This document shows, in pieces, positions 1-4,141 of a DNA stretch of 7,956 bases. Made by a program: the position numbers and the translations under genes. The stretch is from Syntrophaceae bacterium (GTDB lineage: Bacteria; Desulfobacterota; Syntrophia; Syntrophales; Smithellaceae), in contig DNYQ01000079.1 of NCBI GenBank assembly GCA_003506745.1, forward strand, positions 1-7,956, read 5' to 3'. Below the pieces are notes generated by a model, which did no database searches, was not told the DNA's origin, and saw only the letters and a list, made by a program, of their open reading frames with translations. Each line of letters begins with the position of its first letter. Position 1 is the first letter of the stretch.

Positions 1-345
1 TCCCTTAGTCCGGGCAAAGGAATCGTCTGGGGCGATCCCGAACATGGAGGTTTTCTTGTTACGCGTTGTTATTCTCCAGACGCGGTCGTTCTGACGATAG
101 CTCACCACAAGATCCAGATCGTCGTAGTAGAATTCATATCCACTAATACAGGATTCTCTTCTTGGGGAGACGCCTTCAAGGACATCCTCGTTGACCAGCG
201 CAAAAAGTGAAACATTGAATACTTTGATATGGTTGTTGATATATTCGCTATCCGGCTTTTTAATCGCACAGCCGGTTATACAAAGGAAACCGACAAAAAA
301 GACCGTGATCACAAATAAAGCTTTAAATCTGTGTGTGACCCACAT
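1..345 (-). CDS. Small lipoprotein, 3' part beyond the window edge
   Basis: Reading the minus strand from the ATG at 345 gives 115 codons without a stop up to the left edge, so the gene is truncated by the window. The start is supported by GAGGT (352-356) six bases upstream. The N-terminus is a type II signal peptide: a short basic stretch (H5, R6, K8), a hydrophobic core (about residues 9-22) and the lipobox I23-T24-G25-C26, so the mature protein should be lipidated on C26; the +2 residue is Ala, which in Gram-negatives normally means outer-membrane sorting. The remainder is soluble, with many aromatic and charged residues, and ends near the edge in GIAPDDSFARTKG, faintly like the G-x-s-x-x-x-V segment of BamE-like repeats. 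I do not recognise the family. It is separated from the upstream minus-strand operon by the hairpin at 413-450, so it is probably transcribed separately, although no convincing promoter is visible. Confidence 0.75.
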   Translation of the reverse strand, partial: MWVTHRFKALFVITVFFVGFLCITGCAIKKPDSEYINNHIKVFNVSLFALVNEDVLEGVSPRRESCISGYEFYYDDLDLVVSYRQNDRVWRITTRNKKTSMFGIAPDDSFARTKG

Positions 346-412
346 AGGATTACCTCAAATATGGCACAAGCCCCTGTTCAATACCTTTTTTCCGCAACCT
401 CTGCAGCCCATT

Positions 413-450
413 AAATATTGCAGGGACCATTAACGGTCCCCGCAATATTT
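413..450 (-). terminator. Long hairpin terminator closing the redox operon
   Basis: Arms AAATATTGC (413-421) and GCAATATTT (442-450), then a single A/C mismatch, then GGGACC (423-428) and GGTCCC (435-440), form a 15-bp stem around a 6-base loop (ATTAAC). It lies 10-15 bases past the rhodanese stop codon on the minus strand. The T-tract is short (the stem's own TTT followed by AAT), so it may act partly by mRNA 3'-end stabilisation. The stem is AT-rich at its base on both strands and could work in either direction. Confidence 0.75.
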
Positions 451-459
451 AACATAAAT

Positions 460-955
460 TTACTTTACAATTGGATAACCCGCTTCAACCCAGGCCGTGA
501 TTCCGCCGAGTACTTTGTAACGTTTTTGTAGCCTTCATCAACAAGAATTTTTGCCCCGATGGTGCTTCTTCTGCAGGCGACAAATCCGCAGTAAAGGACA
601 ATTTCCTTCTCCTTATCGGCGCCGGCAATTTTCAGCAGATTGTCCTTATCAGCCGGAGTAAGTTCCTTTTCCGTTTTGGGCAATGGGGCGCTGAGTGCAC
701 CAGGAAGCTTGCCAAACGCTTTGTCTTCTGCAGCGGGGAGTGTGCTGATAATGGTTATTTTCTTGCCCTCATCAAGACTTTTCTTCAATTCAGATGTCGT
801 GATAAGCCTGAGGCCACTGGCCTTCACGTCAACCGCAAGCTTAACCGCCGCGTTCTCAATAGGGATTTCCTTACCTTTAACCGATGTTCCGTGTCCGGCA
901 CAGGCTGCCAGAAAAAAACAGACAGTAACGCCGCTAAAACTAAATACTTCTTCAT
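460..955 (-). CDS. Rhodanese-like lipoprotein, reading frame broken by two apparent 1-base deletions
   Basis: This is a rhodanese-fold sulfurtransferase-like protein that should be lipid-anchored outside the cytoplasm. The longest uninterrupted frame is 827-465 (GTG start, 120 residues). It carries the active-site loop YCGFVACRRS (C80; C123 in the restored protein) but lacks a signal peptide and the usual C-terminus. Both are present in other frames. From the ATG at 955, with AAGGAGG (964-970) eight bases upstream, one reads a signal peptide that loses frame in a T7 run (912-918); restoring one T gives MKKYLVLAALLSVFFLAAC, a clean lipobox with C19. Near 514-522 a second 1-base loss hides the classical rhodanese ending, which continues in the next frame as VLGGITAWVEAGYPIVK to a TAA at 460. 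With two bases restored the gene is exactly 166 codons including stop. It is the last gene of the operon, 32 bp after the C_GCAxxG_C_C gene. It could be a pseudogene, a sequencing artefact, or (first site only) recoded. Confidence 0.8.
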
Positions 956-963
956 TTCTTCTT

Positions 964-970
964 CCTCCTT
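964..970 (-). promoter_or_regulatory. Shine-Dalgarno that fixes the rhodanese start at 955
   Basis: AAGGAGG on the minus strand, eight bases before the ATG at 955. It is the strongest ribosome-binding site in the minus-strand operon. It shows that translation was meant to start at the signal-peptide ATG and not at the internal GTG at 827, which is why the frame break at 912-918 matters. Confidence 0.75.
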
Positions 971-987
971 TTTAAATGTTGAACTGT

Positions 988-1431
988 TTACTTTGATTTA
1001 TTGTGCTCCCGGTCAATAATCCGGGCCACCTCTTGTGCAATTTTCCCGGTGAAGGCAATACATTGTTCGACCTGACTGGGTGAACCCATCAGCACATACC
1101 GGGTGAGCTTGCGGCAGCAAGTGGACTTGTGATTTTTCATGAAGACATCATGCAGCTCCCGGGAGAGCTTCATTGCCTTATCCACTTTAGTGTCTTTAGG
1201 CATGGTTCTGCCGAATACCAACCCCAGGGCCATGATGCCGCCTGCCAGAGCGCCGCAGGTGCATCCCGCGCCACCCATGCCGACCGGAAAACCGGAGGCC
1301 GCGCAAATGACTGCATCCGGAACAGGCAATTGGAAAGCGTCTTTAATCGTTTTGACGACGGCTTCCGAGCAGTAGAAATCACCGCTGCGGTAATAGTTTT
1401 CCGCTGTTCGTTTAATTTTTTCCAGATCCAT
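988..1431 (-). CDS. C_GCAxxG_C_C family redox protein
   Basis: This 147-residue protein matches the C_GCAxxG_C_C family (Pfam PF09719), small cysteine-rich proteins of anaerobes presumed to act in redox or metal chemistry; no enzymatic role is firmly established. Visible landmarks are the conserved YCSEAV near the N-terminus (C21), C43, the glycine-rich core GMGGAGCTCGALAGG (C57, C59), a helical segment, the CCRKL motif (C105, C106) and C124. The core has Thr between the two cysteines, slightly different from the family-name motif. There is no signal peptide, so it should be cytoplasmic. The start at 1431 lies inside the end of the DUF3343 gene (20-bp overlap) and has only a weak ribosome-binding site, which suggests translational coupling. 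Its place in the operon suggests an electron-transfer or S/Se-handling partner of the reductase; this is inference. Confidence 0.9.
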   Translation of the reverse strand: MDLEKIKRTAENYYRSGDFYCSEAVVKTIKDAFQLPVPDAVICAASGFPVGMGGAGCTCGALAGGIMALGLVFGRTMPKDTKVDKAMKLSRELHDVFMKNHKSTCCRKLTRYVLMGSPSQVEQCIAFTGKIAQEVARIIDREHNKSK

Positions 1432-1672
1432 GAGTGACCCAATGAACTAACCTTCTGATCTCTTCAATTTCAACCTTGCCGGCCAGCGCGGCTCTGATAT
1501 CATCTTGCAATGCCGACTCGAAGCGCAGGCAGACGCCGCAATCCGAACTGACTTGTCTGGGTACGGGAATGAGCTTGTGCGGAAGCCCTTCGGCTTTGAG
1601 AATCTTTTCCGCCTTCAGGGCGTAGCTGACGGCCTTGAAAAGCATCACATAATAATCTATCAGGCTGCTCAT
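1412..1672 (-). CDS. DUF3343 protein, putative Se/S carrier-like
   Basis: This 86-residue protein fits the DUF3343 family (PF11823), described in databases as putative Se/S carrier-like. The pattern is clear: an N-terminal strand-helix segment (YYVMLFKAVSYALKAEKIL), a strand ending VPR, then VSSDCGVCLRF, where C45 and C48 form a CxxC in place of the single conserved cysteine I would expect in many members; a short helical tail follows. The fold is probably a small ferredoxin-like alpha/beta domain presenting the cysteine(s). The start ATG (1672-1670) overlaps the yedF stop as ATGA, and the 3' end overlaps the next gene by 20 bp. DUF3343 proteins commonly sit beside yedF, which supports handing a persulfide- or selenide-bound atom between the two; that role is inferred and not demonstrated. 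Confidence 0.88.
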   Translation of the reverse strand: MSSLIDYYVMLFKAVSYALKAEKILKAEGLPHKLIPVPRQVSSDCGVCLRFESALQDDIRAALAGKVEIEEIRRLVHWVTHGSGKN

Positions 1673-2283
1673 GGATTAATCAACCGCCCCGCTTTACTCA
1701 TGGTTCCCGCAATGTCATACATATTGGACACAATGCCAACGCTTAATTTGTCATTTGCTTCGAAATAGTTCAGGCAGGTGCCGCAAACAAGAATTTCAAC
1801 ACCAGCCGCCGCCAGTTCTTTTAAATCATCAAGAACTTCCGATTCCCGCAAGACAAGCTTGACGCCGGTATTATAGAAAATCATCACATCCGGTTTTTCA
1901 GGCTGTCCGGCGATTGTGTGCAGGAAAGCTCTGACCAAAACAGCACCCAATTCATCATTGCCCCGTCCCATTTTATCTTCGGAGAAGACGATGACAAATG
2001 GGCCGGTCTGCGCCGTTGCTGTGGTACAGGACGGCACAAAGTCTTCCTTTGGCAAGGCGGCATCCGGCTTCCTTGTCAGATCGATTTCGTAATTGCCGTC
2101 CGCCCCGGCTTCGCATTTTACGTTGCAGCCAAGCTTTGCCCCCAGGCGCTTGACGTTTTCCAGCGCCGTGTCGTTATCGACGATGACACGGACATAATCG
2201 TTTGACTCGATGGCCTGCCTGGTGAGAACCACAGGTTGCGGACAGGCAAGCCCCGTCGCATTGATGATTTTAATAGGCTTCAT
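1669..2283 (-). CDS. yedF: Sulfurtransferase-like selenium metabolism protein YedF
   Basis: This 204-residue two-domain protein has the architecture of TIGR03527 (selenium metabolism protein YedF). Residues 1-75 are a TusA/SirA-like domain with the signature GLACPQPV (C14 is the expected persulfide/selenide-carrying cysteine). Residues about 95-204 are a DsrE/DsrF-like domain containing FSEDKMGRGNDELG and the cysteine pair CGTC (C167, C170). The family tracks with selenium-using genomes and is proposed to act in selenium trafficking, but its reaction is unproven. It starts in a 4-bp overlap with the upstream reductase gene and ends in a 4-bp overlap with DUF3343, so the three should be translated as a unit. 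The length is normal and no residue expected for function is missing. No selD, selA or selB is present in this window. Confidence 0.93.
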   Translation of the reverse strand: MKPIKIINATGLACPQPVVLTRQAIESNDYVRVIVDNDTALENVKRLGAKLGCNVKCEAGADGNYEIDLTRKPDAALPKEDFVPSCTTATAQTGPFVIVFSEDKMGRGNDELGAVLVRAFLHTIAGQPEKPDVMIFYNTGVKLVLRESEVLDDLKELAAAGVEILVCGTCLNYFEANDKLSVGIVSNMYDIAGTMSKAGRLINP

Positions 2284-3446
2284 TTTTTGTGCACCATTTC
2301 CAGCAGGGCTTCCACGCGGGTGCGAATCTGCCCGATATCGCTTTGCGAATAGTCTGTTTCGATTTTTAAAAACGGCATCCGATACTTACTCGTCACGTGT
2401 TCCTTGATCTTGTGGGATTCGATATTATAGGAATGGCAGGCATGGAGCACCACGTCGATCACGACGTCCGGCTTGAAGGTCACAATCATGCGGTCGAGTT
2501 CCGAAAGTCTGCGGCTGTTGGGCGTCATGCAGGAACAGGGCAGATCCAGATACCGGCGCGAAAGTGCTCTGTATGGATCGAGCGTGTTTTCGGCAATCAG
2601 ACTGGCATAAGGCTTCATACCCGTGCAGGAATCCAGAACAACAATAACACCGCCCGCCTCTTCGATAATTTTAAAAACCTTGGTTGCATCGCCGCCCACG
2701 GGACAGCCGGTGACGAGCACGCGGGGTGAATTCACCTCGCCGTGATAAATACCCTCGGATACTCGCTTTTCCAGCTTGGGAACACAATCGTTGAGGATGC
2801 CCAGCATGTCTTCGGTTGTTGCGGCCTGTCCCAAATACGTCAGGTCATAGAACTCAAGCCAGCTGACCGGTGAGGGTGTAAGAGCCGCAAATTCAAATAT
2901 TTTATTCATAAGACGATTTTTTTCGTTGGTGGCTTGAATTTCCTTTTCCACATCCGCATCATCAATTTTCGTATCAAACGTTTTCTCTAAAAAACCTTTG
3001 AGTTTTTTGATCATCACCGTCCAGTTTTCGAGCGCCTCCTGCTGATCGGGCAGCTGCGGCAGATCCATCACATGCAATGGTTTGAGATCGGCAATAAGCT
3101 CAAACATCTTCTTTTTCCCGTCGCAGGTTGTCTCGCCGATGACGGCCTCCGAAATGGCAAAAAACGGGCAGGTGTCGGTTTTTAAAAATCCGTAGCTCGA
3201 TTTGATCAGCGGGCAGAGATTGGCAGGTAAAACCATTTCCGCGGCCTCAATGGTTTTATTTGCAAAAGCGCACAAAACCGCAGGCGCCGCGCCCATCGCC
3301 CGGATGACTTCCAGGGGTGCGTACCCGCAATAAATGCCTACAATGTTTTTGCCTTTTTCCCGCTGCGCCTGAAGGTAACTCAACGTGCGCTTGGTCGCTT
3401 CTCCGGCAAAGCGGTCGTTTACTAAGGGTTCAACACCAGATTTCAT
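2280..3446 (-). CDS. Double-cubane-cluster anaerobic reductase (2-hydroxyacyl-CoA dehydratase family, YjiM-like)
   Basis: The 388-residue product belongs to the 2-hydroxyacyl-CoA dehydratase D-component family (PF06050). Its length and single-subunit form fit the double-cubane-cluster protein (DCCP/YjiM) branch better than the heterodimeric dehydratases. It has eleven cysteines; those in family-typical contexts are IYCGYAP (C40), NLCPLIKSSYGF (C78), TGCPVGGD (C248), DSCTGMKP (C274), PCSCMTPN (C304, C306) and HACHSYNIE (C337). Characterised DCCPs carry an [8Fe-9S] double cubane and, once reduced by an ATP-driven activator, reduce small molecules in vitro; the physiological substrate is unknown. 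The protein is cytoplasmic with no signal peptide. It is the first gene of the minus-strand operon; AAGGAG (3456-3461) lies nine bases before the ATG. The usual HgdC/YjiL-type activator ATPase is not next to it in this window. The alternative, a true acyl-CoA dehydratase subunit, is less likely because no partner subunit is present. Confidence 0.9.
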   Translation of the reverse strand: MKSGVEPLVNDRFAGEATKRTLSYLQAQREKGKNIVGIYCGYAPLEVIRAMGAAPAVLCAFANKTIEAAEMVLPANLCPLIKSSYGFLKTDTCPFFAISEAVIGETTCDGKKKMFELIADLKPLHVMDLPQLPDQQEALENWTVMIKKLKGFLEKTFDTKIDDADVEKEIQATNEKNRLMNKIFEFAALTPSPVSWLEFYDLTYLGQAATTEDMLGILNDCVPKLEKRVSEGIYHGEVNSPRVLVTGCPVGGDATKVFKIIEEAGGVIVVLDSCTGMKPYASLIAENTLDPYRALSRRYLDLPCSCMTPNSRRLSELDRMIVTFKPDVVIDVVLHACHSYNIESHKIKEHVTSKYRMPFLKIETDYSQSDIGQIRTRVEALLEMVHKK

Positions 3447-3499
3447 ATTCGATCACTCCTTTGAGGTTAAATTTTTCTTAAGCTGATGCAGGGTATTTG

Positions 3500-3513
3500 A
3501 TATGCAGGCATAT
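3500..3513. repeat. Short palindrome ATATGC-AG-GCATAT
   Basis: Perfect 6-bp arms around 2 bases, about 55-65 bp upstream of the reductase start. It overlaps the sigma-54-like element at 3503-3519, so a protein bound here would compete with polymerase. It could be an operator or chance in AT-rich DNA. Confidence 0.35.
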
Positions 3514-3519
3514 GTCCAA
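3503..3519 (-). promoter_or_regulatory. Candidate sigma-54 (-24/-12) promoter of the reductase operon
   Basis: The minus strand reads TTGGACATATGCCTGCA. The GG and GC dinucleotides are separated by exactly ten bases, as required for RpoN promoters (consensus TTGGCAC-N5-TTGCA), although the flanking bases match only partly. Transcription would start near 3490, leaving about a 45-base leader before the ATG at 3446. No good sigma-70 pair is evident between here and the gene. The inverted repeats upstream could be activator sites. Confidence 0.4.
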
Positions 3520-3564
3520 TTCATAATAGTTATAATCAAAGAAGCATTATTCCTATTATGAATT
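3518..3564. repeat. Perfect 12-bp inverted repeat upstream of the reductase operon
   Basis: AATTCATAATAG (3518-3529) and CTATTATGAATT (3553-3564) are exact reverse complements separated by 23 bases, 35 bp centre to centre. One arm abuts the -24 side of the candidate sigma-54 element. The arrangement suits two half-sites of a dimeric regulator or a looped operator. It is unlikely to be a terminator because it has no GC content and no T-tract. Confidence 0.5.
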
Positions 3565-3568
3565 TGCG

Positions 3569-3589
3569 TATCATCCTGATTGGATGATA
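3569..3589. repeat. 8-bp inverted repeat TATCATCC-N5-GGATGATA
   Basis: Perfect arms around TGATT, centred about 85-90 bp upstream of the predicted sigma-54 start and 133 bp from the reductase ATG. The position and 21-bp size fit a binding site for a dimeric transcription factor, for example an enhancer-binding activator. A smaller palindrome, GTAGC-A-GCTAC, follows at 3591-3601. Confidence 0.45.
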
Positions 3590-3632
3590 TGTAGCAGCTA
3601 CTTTAAGCCTTTTTGCTTTACAGAATATGTCA

Positions 3633-3854
3633 TTAGTCTCGCGGATATCCGTTACGGAAAGCCATTTGATCGATGGACACGTCCCTGAGAATGTGAACGT
3701 TCAGTCCGCTTTTTTGAAAGAGATCCTTCTTATTAACGCCCCAGTTGTCATAAATAAGACAAAAAGAAAACGGAATCCATAGGAACATAGCAGCGATAAA
3801 GCTCCGGCCGGTTAATCGGGAAAGACACACTCGTAAACTCGGAAAGCCCGACAC
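3633..3854 (-). CDS. Doubtful small ORF, possible degenerate gene remnant
   Basis: A 73-codon frame with a GTG start sits in the divergent intergenic region. I recognise no family. Its first half overlaps a second minus-strand frame (about 3925 down to 3752) that also looks protein-like (for example NRSALTEAGVGLSEF and INRPELYRCYVPMDSVF) and stops at a TGA near 3752. The second half of this ORF (about residues 38-73, with SGLNVHILRDVSID) has ordinary coding-like codon use. The simplest reading is one older coding region or dispersed repeat element with a frame break near 3760. The GGAGG upstream of the GTG is only three bases away, too close for good initiation, so expression is doubtful. Confidence 0.2.
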   Translation of the reverse strand: MSGFPSLRVCLSRLTGRSFIAAMFLWIPFSFCLIYDNWGVNKKDLFQKSGLNVHILRDVSIDQMAFRNGYPRD

Positions 3855-4038
3855 CCGCCTCCGTCAACGCCGACCGGTTCATGCTTGCACGTTCGTAGTC
3901 GAAGCCTCCGACCTGACATTCTGGGGCTTTCCGCCTGCCGCATCATCGAAGGAATCAATGGACGCAATTCTGATGCGGAAAACAGCGGCGGGGAGTTTCC
4001 AGATTACACCCACCCGCCATCATTATAGATCCAATCAG
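3855..4038. other. Intergenic stretch with no gene I can support
   Basis: This GC-richer stretch lies between the doubtful ORF and the helicase promoter. It holds part of the alternative minus-strand frame noted under 3633-3854 and a weak inverted pair (CCGCATCA near 3938 and TGATGCGG near 3971). I see no RNA gene or convincing promoter here. Confidence 0.4.
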
Positions 4039-4052
4039 TTGACAAGATTCCC

Positions 4053-4081
4053 TTGACAAAGAAGACCGCGTTTTTTATAGA
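4053..4081 (+). promoter_or_regulatory. Sigma-70 promoter of the helicase/SWIM operon
   Basis: A perfect -35 TTGACA (4053-4058), a 17-base spacer, and a -10 TATAGA (4076-4081, four of six consensus bases). The predicted start is near 4088. An additional TTGACA at 4039-4044 has no matching -10 at the right distance. The start would fall on or next to an ATG (4088-4090), giving a leaderless or nearly leaderless transcript. Confidence 0.7.
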
Positions 4082-4087
4082 TCAATT

Positions 4088-4141
4088 ATGAATAAGCTAT
4101 GTCTTTTCAAATTAATGACAAGCGCGGCAATTACAATATGA
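4088..4141 (+). CDS. Candidate 17-codon leader ORF overlapping an internal helicase start
   Basis: The ATG at 4088, at the predicted +1 of the promoter, opens MNKLCLFKLMTSAAITI and stops at TGA 4139-4141. That stop overlaps the ATG at 4138 (codon 14 of the longest helicase frame) as ATGA. Neither helicase start candidate has a Shine-Dalgarno, so coupling from this mini-ORF would explain initiation at 4138. It is very short and may be coincidence; there is no homology argument. Confidence 0.25.
   Translation: MNKLCLFKLMTSAAITI

Noticed and set aside
395..412. Sigma-54-like TGGGC...TTGCG upstream of the lipoprotein
   Set aside because: The GG-to-GC spacing is 11, not 10, and the first element would sit against the terminator stem.
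191..433. Plus-strand 80-codon ORF at the left end
   Set aside because: It is antisense to the lipoprotein gene and the operon terminator, has no ribosome-binding site or recognisable domain, and its stop lies in the hairpin loop.
4039..4044. First of two TTGACA hexamers before the helicase
   Set aside because: No -10-like hexamer lies 16-18 bases downstream; the second TTGACA has one at 17.
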